Shown here in pieces: positions 7,308-15,126 of a stretch of DNA of 20,418 nucleotides. The translations under genes and the position numbers were made by a program. The stretch spans positions 1 through 20,418 of the IMG/VR virus record IMGVR_UViG_3300042565_001030, one strand, 5' to 3'. The notes beneath the pieces were generated by a model that searched no databases, was not told the origin of the DNA, and saw only the letters and a list, made by a program, of their open reading frames with translations. Positions within the stretch are counted from its first letter, which is position 1. Every line of letters begins with the position of its first letter. Source of the DNA: a virus.

Positions 7308-8606
7308 CTATGCGTTCACAAGAGTGCGGCCGGATGGCGAGAACTTCGCCAGCTTTGCCGCCAGTCCTTCGGTGATAGTCACCCGGCGTTGCTGAGACTC
7401 GTTCACCTTCGGGGTGCTGTCCACACGCGAGGCACCCTTGAGCGATTTGATGTAGGAGTCTTTCTCCTTCACCATCTCTTGGAGTGCTTTGACCTGTGCC
7501 TGCAATTTCTTGTAGGCGCGACCTTGGTTGATGAGTCGGTTCATTTCGTCCACTGATGCTTCATCGTTGGACTGCTGGGTGGCTGAAAGTGCAATGGCGT
7601 CATCGCGGCTGGTGTCGAATGTGATGCCTTTCTCTTTCATGTAGGTTTGGATGTCTTCGGAGATGCTGATCTCGTTTTCGACTTCCTCTGCCTGCTTCTT
7701 GTAGGAGTCGCGCCATGTGTTGATGAACTGGCTGCGGGCTTCCTGTGCTTTGCGCTTGGCTTGGGCTTCGATATCCTGCTTGGTCTGGGTGTGGTTGATC
7801 AATGCCTGCGCGTGTTGGACTGTGCTGTCCAGATAGTCTTTGATGGCATCCGCGAACCGGACTTGCTTGAATGTTCCCAAGCTATTGGTGATCTCTTCAA
7901 ATGCCTCGTCCCTGTCGCGCATTGCCGCCGCACGATCCTCTTCGGTCGAGTGGTTGAATATGGATGCGTTTGCGTTGATCGCCCGCTGGAACATATTCAG
8001 CAGTGTATTATCGTTGCCGATAATCTGCCGGGCTGCGTTGTAGCTCTTTTGGATCGGTTCCACGAATTGCTTCTGGAAGTCGGGGTTCGTGGTCAGGTCA
8101 TGGAAGTCGAGCTTGCTGCGGAGTTCTTGGATTTCCTTTGATAGGTTTTGCTCCAATTCAACCTTCTCCTCGTTGGCTTTATTAAGCTGTGATTGGTAGT
8201 GGTTGGCTTCCGCCGTGGTTTCGCTGTTCTGGACGAGCTTCTCCAACTCCGCGATCTTGCCCTCGTATTTCGGAATCTCGTCCTTCTTGAACTTCTCCAA
8301 CTCCTCCTTGAGGCGGCGGTTCTCCTCAATCTGCTTCTGGACAAAGCCACCCTTTTTGACGTTCAAGTCCTTTTTGGGTTCCTCGGCGTTATCGTTAACG
8401 ATAATCTCTTCCGCAGGCTCTTCCTCTTGAACCTTGGGCATACCAAGCGTGGGATCGCCAACATTGGTTCCACTTGGCTTCCCGTCATCAGCCTGCTGTT
8501 TGCTGAACTTCTTGAGGAAGTCAGTCGTGTTTCCCTTGATGGGGATTTGTGGTTTGCTCTGGAGGTCTTTGATGATCTCCGCTGTTTCGTTGTTGGTGTC
8601 GCTCAT
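7308..8606 (-). CDS. Scaffold-like coiled-coil protein
   Basis: A 432-aa, charged, helix-rich protein between portal and capsid genes, the usual place of a capsid-assembly scaffold. It has an acidic/proline N-terminal region to about residue 75, a strong coiled coil at about 90-165 (KQIEENRRLKEELEKFKKDE...LEKLVQNS), more helices, and a basic C-terminal end (QQRRVTITEGLAAKLAKFS) of the kind scaffolds use to bind capsid protein. Two copies of the 16-bp palindrome lie inside the gene and encode IIVNDN (around residue 70) and IIGNDN (around residue 197), both outside clear coiled-coil cores. The start is coupled to the 81-aa gene by ATGA, and a terminator follows the stop. Confidence 0.78.
   Translation of the reverse strand: MSDTNNETAEIIKDLQSKPQIPIKGNTTDFLKKFSKQQADDGKPSGTNVGDPTLGMPKVQEEEPAEEIIVNDNAEEPKKDLNVKKGGFVQKQIEENRRLKEELEKFKKDEIPKYEGKIAELEKLVQNSETTAEANHYQSQLNKANEEKVELEQNLSKEIQELRSKLDFHDLTTNPDFQKQFVEPIQKSYNAARQIIGNDNTLLNMFQRAINANASIFNHSTEEDRAAAMRDRDEAFEEITNSLGTFKQVRFADAIKDYLDSTVQHAQALINHTQTKQDIEAQAKRKAQEARSQFINTWRDSYKKQAEEVENEISISEDIQTYMKEKGITFDTSRDDAIALSATQQSNDEASVDEMNRLINQGRAYKKLQAQVKALQEMVKEKDSYIKSLKGASRVDSTPKVNESQQRRVTITEGLAAKLAKFSPSGRTLVNA
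8008..8023. repeat. 16-bp dispersed palindrome, copy 2 (14/16)
   Basis: TTATCGTTGCCGATAA inside the scaffold gene; two central changes from the consensus. Confidence 0.6.
8389..8404. repeat. 16-bp dispersed palindrome, copy 3 (perfect)
   Basis: TTATCGTTAACGATAA, 16/16, inside the low-complexity acidic N-terminal region of the scaffold gene, where it encodes IVND(N). Confidence 0.9.
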
Positions 8607-8848
8607 ATATCTTGTAGGTCGGGATCGCTAATGGGTTCTTCCTGCTCTTGGGTGGAAGGCTTTTTGCCTTTCTTGAATGGCTGGGTGGGTGTGTCTTCGC
8701 CAATCGAATTGATGCGGTTGAGTGCATCCCGGATTGTGTCTATCCCGCTGGATGGCTGGACAGTCATCAGTAGGTAGGTTTGCAGCGCATTCCAATCGTC
8801 ATGGTTGGCGATGGACGCACATAGGCTTTTTACTTTGTCTGTGTTCAT
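8603..8848 (-). CDS. Small hypothetical protein between portal and scaffold
   Basis: An 81-aa protein (MNTDKVKSLCASIANHDDW...). The first 50 residues look helical; the rest is charged and disordered (KKGKKPSTQEQEEPISDPDL). Not recognised. Both ends are coupled: its ATG overlaps the portal stop and its stop overlaps the scaffold ATG, each as ATGA. That argues for a real gene translated with the head-assembly genes. It may be a head-assembly cofactor, by position only. Confidence 0.65.
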   Translation of the reverse strand: MNTDKVKSLCASIANHDDWNALQTYLLMTVQPSSGIDTIRDALNRINSIGEDTPTQPFKKGKKPSTQEQEEPISDPDLQDI

Positions 8849-11355
8849 GTGGTTTGCGGCGGGGCGGGTTGGGTAGCTTCTTCCTCAACTCCCTTCATCT
8901 CTTCAATTTCCTCTGGCTCCTCGACCTCTACCTCTTCAGTCTCCTCTTCCTCTTCCATCTCTGGTTCTTCCTCTTCTTCCATCTCTGGAACTTCGGGAGC
9001 CTCTTGCATGGGTTTTGCCTTTGCCATGGTCTTCTGGATTTCGGCGCGGGCTTTGGCTTTCTGGAGCGCAAGCTGGGTGATACCCTGCTGCTTGCGTTGC
9101 TCGGTGCGCTGGGCGTGGCTGATCGATGCCTTGCCAACTGCGATATCCGCGAGCTTCTGTTTGGTGTCGATTTCGATGCCGGACTTGGCGGCGAGGTATT
9201 GGAGTTTGATGTCTTCCTCTGTGCTGGGCTTGCCCTGCTGGCTCTGTGCCATTTCTTGGTAGACCGCAGAAATCTCGTCGCCCATCTTGCCTGCTTGGTT
9301 CATTCCGTCCATGAACTGCTGTAGGAAATCTTTCTTGGTTGGGTCTTTGGAGATGTATTCGACGTGCGCCATGATGTGGCCGCCCTTGAACTGGATTGAG
9401 CGCACAACCTTGGCGAGTTCGTTGAGTTCCGCAGCACCCATCTGGATCGCCTGCATATTGGTCTGAATCTGCATCATCAAGTCTTGGAAGTGACCTGTGA
9501 CGTGTTCGATATGCGGGTCGGTTGGCAGGACAGGGAAGTTCGCAGGGTTGACGAATACATCTGTCATGCCAGCATTCTCGAAACCGATGATCCTGTTGGT
9601 GTCATCGATCTTGCTCATCTTGAACTCGCGGTAGCGGGCTACGTTGTCCCGCCCTGCCAAAGCTGCGATGGCGTCCTTAATGGCATTTTCTTGTCCTTCG
9701 TTGGCTGGTGTGATCGAAGTAAGTTGAACAAGTTTCTCCGCAGCGATGAGCTTGAAGGATGGGCTTCCTGCTCCGTTGATGAGGTTGCTTCGGATTGAGG
9801 TGATGTTCTTAAAGGCAGCAGCCTCCTTCGGAGTTCCAAGTTCCTCCAGAATCTCATAGAATTTTCTGACATATTCGTATCCTTCATCGTTTCGTGTGGA
9901 TGAAACAAAGCGCCTGTATAGCTCGCGGAAGTAGAGCGTTTCGCACTCGTTGAATCGGCGGATTTGGGTGCCGCTCAGTTTGGCTGATTCCGCTGCATCA
10001 AGCTCCGCTTCGCCCTTGGTGCGCTGGACGCCGCCGCTTGTCGGTGCGTTGATGCGGTATTGACCCAGACCGCGATAAAGGTCGCCCATGTAGAACTGCA
10101 TGAATGCCATGCCTTCTTGGACTGGGAGCGTGAATCGGTTCTGCGTGAACTTGGCTCCGTCCGGCATGACGCTGATCGGGAGCCACTCCATCTGCTTGAG
10201 CATCTTGGTGGAGTCCGGTGATCCGCCGTCCAAGAGGAGCATGGAGTTGAGGCGAACGGCGTCCACAAGCCCGTTCATCGTGAAGTCATACTGGCGGCAG
10301 GCTACGAACGCAGCTTCCGCTTGGGACTTGATGTCGTGGAATAGTCCGCTACCCACGGAGTCCGTGAGCATATAGAGGATTTGGTCCCAAGATTCAAAAA
10401 GACCGACGTTAAGCTGGAGGAATCCATGCTGGTCCCGAACAACATCTTCGGAGATGCGGTCTTTGCCTTTGACGAAGCTGTTGATGTGTTGGCTGATCGG
10501 GTTGTAGTCTTGGAGGATGACTGCCTTGCTGATCGTGCCGTCGAATTCCCTCCAGTAGATTTCGTAGAGGTCGATCTTTTGGTTGACCGAGAGCGACCAG
10601 TTGAATCCGCTTTCGCTGATTGTGCGGAAGAAGTCTTCGCGGGTTTTGTTGTGTTCTGAAAAAGCCTTGTGGAATCTAATGGCGTCCACGACTGCATCAA
10701 CATTCCACCCAAGGTCTTCGGCGGCTGATCGGTTTTCGATGACTTTGTAGAGTTGATACGGGGTGAGTCGAACTCGCCGCACAAACTCCTCCAGATTAGA
10801 GAGATCAACCTTGATATCGTCTGGAAAGAGAAGGTCGGAGAGAGGAACGGCCTCAGGCATCCATCCGAGGGGGCTGTGCCACATCCCGATGCCTTTTCCG
10901 TAGAGCAGCATCGATTCAAGGTCTTGCTCTTTGTTGTAAAGGTATCCGGGCCATTCGCGGATCGCTTGATCGAACGCTTTTGTGATGTTTTCCGAGTGGA
11001 CGAGTCTTTCTTTTTCATTGCCGAACTTGGTATCGATTTGAGCGCAGGCTTGCCTTTCGGTGATAACATCATAGTAGGAACTCTTCTGGTTGTTGACGAT
11101 GAACTCCATCTGGCCCCAGTTCACATCGGCTTGCCAAGGCAACTTCTTCTCTGCCAGTTTGCTATAACCAGTAGGAGGGAAGCGTTTGTATGATTTGTAA
11201 ATTCGGATGCGTTTGTTCTCCCGCCCCACATTGCTAAGGGATAGGTTATTTGCGATGTTCCAAGCATGATTTGCTGAAACAATTCGTGTTGCGGGAACCG
11301 CCCCGTCTGGTCCGAGGGTTGCGAGGCTAAAGTTGTCTGAGCCGACAGTAATCAT
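8845..11355 (-). CDS. Portal protein
   Basis: An 836-aa protein, long for a portal but in the range of podovirus/P22-like types. The call rests on size, position before scaffold and capsid, and on segments typical of portals: a YKSYKRFPPTGYSKLAEKKL start region, an E/D-rich helical middle (QAIREWPGYLYNKEQDLESM; LLYGKGIGMWHSP), YQLYKVIENRSAAEDLGW, a MQFYMGDLYRGLGQYRINAP block and a long helical stem/barrel around residues 620-760 rich in Q, A and K. The extreme C-terminus is very acidic (EMEEEEEPEMEEEEETEE). It forms the ring through which DNA is packaged, partnering the terminase. It starts 2 bases after the 125-aa gene. Confidence 0.8.
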   Translation of the reverse strand: MITVGSDNFSLATLGPDGAVPATRIVSANHAWNIANNLSLSNVGRENKRIRIYKSYKRFPPTGYSKLAEKKLPWQADVNWGQMEFIVNNQKSSYYDVITERQACAQIDTKFGNEKERLVHSENITKAFDQAIREWPGYLYNKEQDLESMLLYGKGIGMWHSPLGWMPEAVPLSDLLFPDDIKVDLSNLEEFVRRVRLTPYQLYKVIENRSAAEDLGWNVDAVVDAIRFHKAFSEHNKTREDFFRTISESGFNWSLSVNQKIDLYEIYWREFDGTISKAVILQDYNPISQHINSFVKGKDRISEDVVRDQHGFLQLNVGLFESWDQILYMLTDSVGSGLFHDIKSQAEAAFVACRQYDFTMNGLVDAVRLNSMLLLDGGSPDSTKMLKQMEWLPISVMPDGAKFTQNRFTLPVQEGMAFMQFYMGDLYRGLGQYRINAPTSGGVQRTKGEAELDAAESAKLSGTQIRRFNECETLYFRELYRRFVSSTRNDEGYEYVRKFYEILEELGTPKEAAAFKNITSIRSNLINGAGSPSFKLIAAEKLVQLTSITPANEGQENAIKDAIAALAGRDNVARYREFKMSKIDDTNRIIGFENAGMTDVFVNPANFPVLPTDPHIEHVTGHFQDLMMQIQTNMQAIQMGAAELNELAKVVRSIQFKGGHIMAHVEYISKDPTKKDFLQQFMDGMNQAGKMGDEISAVYQEMAQSQQGKPSTEEDIKLQYLAAKSGIEIDTKQKLADIAVGKASISHAQRTEQRKQQGITQLALQKAKARAEIQKTMAKAKPMQEAPEVPEMEEEEEPEMEEEEETEEVEVEEPEEIEEMKGVEEEATQPAPPQTT

Positions 11356-11357
11356 AG

Positions 11358-11735
11358 TTATTTGTTGAAGAGGTTGTTTAGTGCTTGTCTGCGCTGCCTA
11401 CAAGAACTACAACCTTTGGCTCGACTTTCAAGGTTTGTTTTGAATACTTTGTCCACAGCCCTCGCGGCGGTGTGGATTGCAATCGCTACATGGTCGCCTG
11501 CCCCGCTCCAACACCTGTCTGCTGGCTGGCGTTCGCAAATCTGGTCTTCGACAATTTGTGCCAAGTCTACTGGCACATCAACTCCGTTTGACCTCATGTC
11601 TTTTGTGATATTCTCAATGAGTTTGTTCAAGGATTCCCCATAGACTGTGGCTGGGAAGTCATTTTTGAAGCGATGTATCGTGTAACGATACCACCAGCCG
11701 CCTACCGGAGCGCGTCGAGGTTCTTTAAGTTTCAT
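11358..11735 (-). CDS. Small CxxC protein, first gene of the structural operon
   Basis: A 125-aa protein beginning MKLKEPRRAPVGGWWYRY and ending in a CSSCRQRRQALNNLF motif (residues about 108-122). From memory, a CxxCxxRRxxLN tail recurs in small phage proteins of unknown function near packaging genes. Not assignable further. It is the first gene behind a good promoter (11751-11778) and is followed by portal after 2 bases. It also contains a D/C-rich central region (EDQICERQPADRCWSG). A role at the head/packaging stage is a contextual guess; a small terminase subunit is possible but unsupported. Confidence 0.62.
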   Translation of the reverse strand: MKLKEPRRAPVGGWWYRYTIHRFKNDFPATVYGESLNKLIENITKDMRSNGVDVPVDLAQIVEDQICERQPADRCWSGAGDHVAIAIHTAARAVDKVFKTNLESRAKGCSSCRQRRQALNNLFNK

Positions 11736-11750
11736 CTTGCCTTGCGCGGA

Positions 11751-11778
11751 AAGATAGGTTTTGATCTTTGCGTGTCAA
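11751..11778 (-). promoter_or_regulatory. Promoter of the minus-strand structural operon
   Basis: Minus strand: -35 TTGACA (11778-11773), 16-bp spacer, -10 TATCTT (11756-11751), about 16 bases before the first ATG (11735), with AAGG upstream of that start. It lies in the divergent gap between structural genes and terminase. Confidence 0.65.
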
Positions 11779-11813
11779 GAAAAATTGTTTCTCAAGGTAT
11801 TCGGAAATACGGG

Positions 11814-14579
11814 ATGGTTTTCCCGGACAACATGAACCCGCTGGAGATTGAGCTTTTCTGCTACGCAATCACCCGTGGAAGCTACGGCAAGACCTACTGC
11901 GTAAAGAACAATATTGAGCTTGGGGACTTCAAGTTGCTCAGTCCCTACGAACACTTCATCCAAGCGGTCCAGTATATGTGGCCCACCGATGTTGTCATCA
12001 AGAACAGGGGCTATACAAACACCCAATTGTTGAGGACGCTGGAGGAACTCTGCAACAATGACGATGTGGTTCTCGCTGGCGCGGCTTCGATGGGAAAGTC
12101 GTTTCCTGTTGGACTGTGGGTTTACTTGGACTGGTGTGCCGCCCCGCACTGCACATCCGCGTGGGTAGCGACTACTACACTTGGCGCGTCCGAGGACCGT
12201 ATCTGGGGTATCATCTCGAAACTCTGGAAGTGTGCGTCAAACCAGATCGGAAACCTTGTGGACTATCGGCATATGATTGTGTGGGGTGGTGCGTCCGGTG
12301 ATGATGAGAAGGACTACCGGAATGCGATCAAGGCTATTGCGTTCCCGCCGGGGTCCGAGGGCCAGAAGGCAATTGATACCACCCGTGGGCGCAAAAACGA
12401 TAGGATTCGCGTAGCCTTGGACGAGTTGCCCGAAATGGAGATGGGCGCGATCAATATCAGGCAAAACCTTTCTTCCAACGATGACAAGGTTTTCATTGGT
12501 ATCGGAAACCCGAGCGCGGGGGACAATCCCCATACAAGGTGGGCGATGCCAAAGGGGCATACCAACTTCGATTCGGTCAATGCCGACATGGACAAATGGG
12601 AGACGGAGACTGGGGTTTGTTTGTTCTACAATGGATGCAAGTCCCCGAACTTTGCCGCCCCGCCGGATGAGCCTTCACCATTCCCGTTCCTTATGGACCG
12701 CAGGAAGCAGGCGGACATCCTTAAAATGTCCTACGGGGACGAGAACTCCGTGGACTATGTTCGCAACGCCATTGGCTGGTGGCCCAAGTCCGGGTTTGCC
12801 CAAACAGTCCTTACTGCCGACGTCATCCGAAATGCCGATACTTTTACGGAGCCGATCTGGGACTACAATGAGATTGTTCGCATTGCGGGATTTGATACCG
12901 CTTTCACGGCCGGCGGGGACAGGTGTGTGCTGACGATCTGTAAACTTGGCTATGTCCGTGGCACTTCACAGAAGGTGATGTATCTGATGAATCAAGAAGT
13001 GATCCAGATTGCTGCTGGTGTAGCCGCAGAGTTTGATGTTCAAGTTGCAGCAAAGGTGGTTGACCTGTGCAGGAGGTATGAGGTGAAGCCGTCGAAGTTT
13101 GGCATGGATGTGAGTGGTGATGGCGGGCGGGTCGGGCAGGCTATCATGCGCGAATGGATGCGGCATGACAAGGATGGGTCTTCTATCGCCCTTATTTCCT
13201 CTATGGGTCGCCCGACTGATCGTATCGCCGCCGATGTGGACAAGCGTCCATGCAATGAGGTCTATGATCGCTTGATATCTGAATACTGGTATTCTGCATT
13301 CCATGGATTCAAGGCACGGGTGATTTATGGTGTGGAACCATCTGGCGAGCTTGGGCGGGAATTGTGCCTGCGCAGGTATCGCTTAAAGAATAAGAAGATT
13401 TCTGTAGAGACGAAGGATGACTACAAAGGCAGGACGGGATTCTCGCCCGATTGCTTTGTAGAAGGAACTTTAATTCTGACACCAAATGGAAATGTAAAGA
13501 TTGAAGACTTACGAGTCGGAGATGATGTTGTTACTCCATTTGGTATTACAAAAATTGCATTTATCCACGATGAAATTCATAACGAAATTTGTAAGGTTGA
13601 GTTTAATGATGGTCGAGTTCTTGAGGGAAAAGGAAAGCATAGGGTTTTTACTTGGGAAGATGGATGGGTTAGACTTGACAAGCTCTCCAGCGCATATACA
13701 ATAGAGTCTGAAGAAAGACTAATTGTATGGAACATTCTAAATTCATTATTCACAATAAATCCAAATATCGCATTCAAACATCTGGTAGATATTATCAAAA
13801 CGAAAACAGGAATGCGTCAGAGAGACTTTTACACAGAGTTATATGGGTTGAAAACAATGGAGACATTCCTGATGGTCTTGAAATCCATCACATCAATGGT
13901 GATTGGACTGATAACAGAATTGAAAATCTTACCCTTCTTACGAAGAAAGATCATATGCGGCTACACATGCAAGAGAGATTCAAAGACAAGCACTATTATG
14001 CAAAAAATCTGGAGTCTCTTAAGTTGGCTCAAGAAGCTGCAAAAAGGTGGCACTCTTCAGAAGAGGGAAGAAAGTGGCATAGTCAACATGCATACAATAG
14101 TATTCTCAAACGAGAAAAGCATGAGGGAAGTTGCAGGCATTGCGGGAAGCCCGTCATTACTCAAAACAAAAGCAAATCCAAGTATTGTAGTGGGGCGTGC
14201 TTTCAGTCGGCTAATAGGGAAAAATACAAAACAAAAACTTATAGATGCGTGGAATGCGGCAAAGATTTTAATGGCAACACTTATCGTAAGAGGATTTGCT
14301 GCTCCAAGCGTTGTGCGATCATCAAAAGAAACAAGGGTCGCGCGGGTATTAAACTTGGTCCTCGAAAACCAAAATGTGTATTATGCTAATGGAGTCTTGG
14401 TAGATAATTGCGCCGACTCATTCCTCTATAGCTTGGAAATGGCGCGGAGAAACGGACTCGTTTTTATCGGTAACGATAAACCTGTCCCTACTGATCGGTT
14501 CTGGGCGAGGCGCGAGAAGGAAGTCTCTGTCATGTCGGACGATGATTACTATATGTCCGATGATGATGGGGAGGATTGA
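11814..14579 (+). CDS. terL: Terminase large subunit, intein-containing precursor
   Basis: ATP-driven DNA-packaging motor and nuclease. The precursor is 921 aa; removing the 319-aa intein leaves 602 aa, a normal size. Walker A is GAASMGKS (about residues 89-96) and Walker B RVALDE (199-204). The RNase H-like nuclease acidic residues are in AGFDTAF (D361), FGMDVSGDGG (D432) and the split motif SPD|CADSF (D546). The intein starts at C547 immediately after SPD, and splicing would restore SPDCADSFLYSLEMARRNG. A longer reading frame from 11673 would overlap the divergent 125-aa gene, so I use the ATG at 11814, preceded by GGAAATACGGG. It is the only plus-strand gene in the packaging/structural half. 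A palindrome copy lies in the C-extein. Confidence 0.88.
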   Translation: MVFPDNMNPLEIELFCYAITRGSYGKTYCVKNNIELGDFKLLSPYEHFIQAVQYMWPTDVVIKNRGYTNTQLLRTLEELCNNDDVVLAGAASMGKSFPVGLWVYLDWCAAPHCTSAWVATTTLGASEDRIWGIISKLWKCASNQIGNLVDYRHMIVWGGASGDDEKDYRNAIKAIAFPPGSEGQKAIDTTRGRKNDRIRVALDELPEMEMGAINIRQNLSSNDDKVFIGIGNPSAGDNPHTRWAMPKGHTNFDSVNADMDKWETETGVCLFYNGCKSPNFAAPPDEPSPFPFLMDRRKQADILKMSYGDENSVDYVRNAIGWWPKSGFAQTVLTADVIRNADTFTEPIWDYNEIVRIAGFDTAFTAGGDRCVLTICKLGYVRGTSQKVMYLMNQEVIQIAAGVAAEFDVQVAAKVVDLCRRYEVKPSKFGMDVSGDGGRVGQAIMREWMRHDKDGSSIALISSMGRPTDRIAADVDKRPCNEVYDRLISEYWYSAFHGFKARVIYGVEPSGELGRELCLRRYRLKNKKISVETKDDYKGRTGFSPDCFVEGTLILTPNGNVKIEDLRVGDDVVTPFGITKIAFIHDEIHNEICKVEFNDGRVLEGKGKHRVFTWEDGWVRLDKLSSAYTIESEERLIVWNILNSLFTINPNIAFKHLVDIIKTKTGMRQRDFYTELYGLKTMETFLMVLKSITSMVIGLITELKILPFLRRKIICGYTCKRDSKTSTIMQKIWSLLSWLKKLQKGGTLQKREESGIVNMHTIVFSNEKSMREVAGIAGSPSLLKTKANPSIVVGRAFSRLIGKNTKQKLIDAWNAAKILMATLIVRGFAAPSVVRSSKETRVARVLNLVLENQNVYYANGVLVDNCADSFLYSLEMARRNGLVFIGNDKPVPTDRFWARREKEVSVMSDDDYYMSDDDGED
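13452..14408 (+). mobile_element. Intein in the terminase nuclease motif
   Basis: A 319-codon in-frame insertion. The N-terminal splicing block starts at C1 (CFVEGTLILTPNG, then VKIEDLRVGDDVVTPFG), block B is GKGKHRVFTW with its histidine, and the C-terminal blocks are VLNLVLENQNVYYANGVLVDN followed by Cys+1 of the extein. The last residue is Asn as required; the usual penultimate His is Asp. Splicing-domain parts total roughly 125 aa, mini-intein size; about 190 codons between them coincide with an HNH gene in another frame. The region is visibly AT-richer than the exteins, which points to recent acquisition. A protein-splicing element is strongly supported; splicing activity is inferred. 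Confidence 0.88.
13727..14389 (+). CDS. HNH homing endonuclease overprinted within the intein
   Basis: A 220-aa protein in a frame different from the terminase/intein frame. The HNH core is HRVIWVENNGDIPDG followed by LEIHHINGDWTDNRIENLTL and KDHMRLH (about residues 36-80), the classical phage HNH layout. Two zinc-finger-like cysteine clusters follow (CRHCGKP...KYCSGAC and CVECGKD...CCSKRC). It has its own ATG with a purine-rich AAGAAAG upstream and its own TAA, which overlaps the intein's C-terminal splicing block. It probably nicks or cuts intein-less terminase alleles to drive homing. The unusual point is the out-of-frame location; in known bifunctional inteins the nuclease is normally fused in frame. 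Confidence 0.82.
   Translation: MEHSKFIIHNKSKYRIQTSGRYYQNENRNASERLLHRVIWVENNGDIPDGLEIHHINGDWTDNRIENLTLLTKKDHMRLHMQERFKDKHYYAKNLESLKLAQEAAKRWHSSEEGRKWHSQHAYNSILKREKHEGSCRHCGKPVITQNKSKSKYCSGACFQSANREKYKTKTYRCVECGKDFNGNTYRKRICCSKRCAIIKRNKGRAGIKLGPRKPKCVLC
14464..14479. repeat. 16-bp dispersed palindrome, copy 4 (15/16)
   Basis: TTATCGGTAACGATAA in the terminase C-extein tail, encoding FIGNDK; one change at position 7. Confidence 0.75.
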
Positions 14580-14596
14580 ATTGTCGTTGGCGATAG

Positions 14597-14812
14597 CTAT
14601 TCCAACTCGCCTTGCAATTCCATGAGGTTTGCCAATTCTTCGCTGAGTGTGATCTTGCAGTAGTTCCCGCCCTCGGGGGTCTTCAGCCCGATTGTTAGAT
14701 TCTTGATGTCGCTGCGCTTGATCCAGCAGTCCACCCAGTCTTGGCGGAATCTGATCTTCTGTGGGTTCTCGTCTGCTATGACGCCTTCGCAAGTGATGAG
14801 TGATTTGAACAT
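14597..14812 (-). CDS. Small hypothetical protein
   Basis: A 71-aa protein starting MFKSLITCEGVIADENPQK. A longer frame from 14890 exists, but the ATG at 14812 gives a more natural N-terminus and a smaller overlap (37 bases) with the HNH gene. Alternating polar and hydrophobic residues (IRFRQDWVDCWIKRSD; LTIGLKTPEGGNYCKITL) suggest a small beta-rich domain. Not recognised. It ends 17 bases from the convergent terminase stop. Part of the minus-strand trio with HNH nuclease and XRE regulator, probably co-transcribed. Confidence 0.5.
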   Translation of the reverse strand: MFKSLITCEGVIADENPQKIRFRQDWVDCWIKRSDIKNLTIGLKTPEGGNYCKITLSEELANLMELQGELE

Positions 14813-15126
14813 TGGAATTCGTAGATTAGGTAGCCTTTTTCCCGCGCCCAGCCGGGGTTGTTGTGGCATCGATGGTGGCAGGGCCTGCATAAAGCCATGA
14901 AAGTATGCTTCTTTGTGGTGTTACTGCCACGGCCCCTTTTATGGTGTATGTCCGTTGCTTGCCCCCCACATATTTCGCAGCGGTAGTTTTTTTCTTCAAG
15001 GTATTCTTTCCTGACTTTGCCGTATTCTTCATTCAACTTCCTCCTGCGCTTGCTGACGGGGTTGAGCCTGCCTCCTCTTTTCTTGAATCCGGTTCTCGCT
15101 TTGAGCGGGGTTTTTCGTTTGAGCAT
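14776..15126 (-). CDS. HNH-type nuclease
   Basis: A 116-aa protein with a basic N-terminus (MLKRKTPLKARTGFKKRGGR) and an HNH core: CEIC (C50/C53), ATDIHHKRGRG with the catalytic His pair at 61-62, ALCRPCHHRCHNN (C80, C83, H84, H88) and GWAREKGYL. The two CxxC pairs would hold a structural zinc. Small phage nucleases of this type act in recombination, DNA processing or packaging; it is a stand-alone HNH, not obviously related to the intein nuclease. Its first 94 bases overlap the end of the XRE-type regulator gene in a different frame, and its end overlaps the next small gene. Confidence 0.75.
   Translation of the reverse strand: MLKRKTPLKARTGFKKRGGRLNPVSKRRRKLNEEYGKVRKEYLEEKNYRCEICGGQATDIHHKRGRGSNTTKKHTFMALCRPCHHRCHNNPGWAREKGYLIYEFQCSNHSSLAKAS

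Noticed and set aside
11675-11691. GTATCGT-GTA-ACGATAC as another palindrome copy
   Set aside because: It has a one-base longer centre and different outer bases; it lies in the coding part of the 125-aa gene and may be chance, so it is not counted among the seven.
11673-11813. Longer N-terminus for the terminase from ATG 11673
   Set aside because: It would overlap the start of the divergent 125-aa gene and its promoter, and the added residues look like antisense translation.
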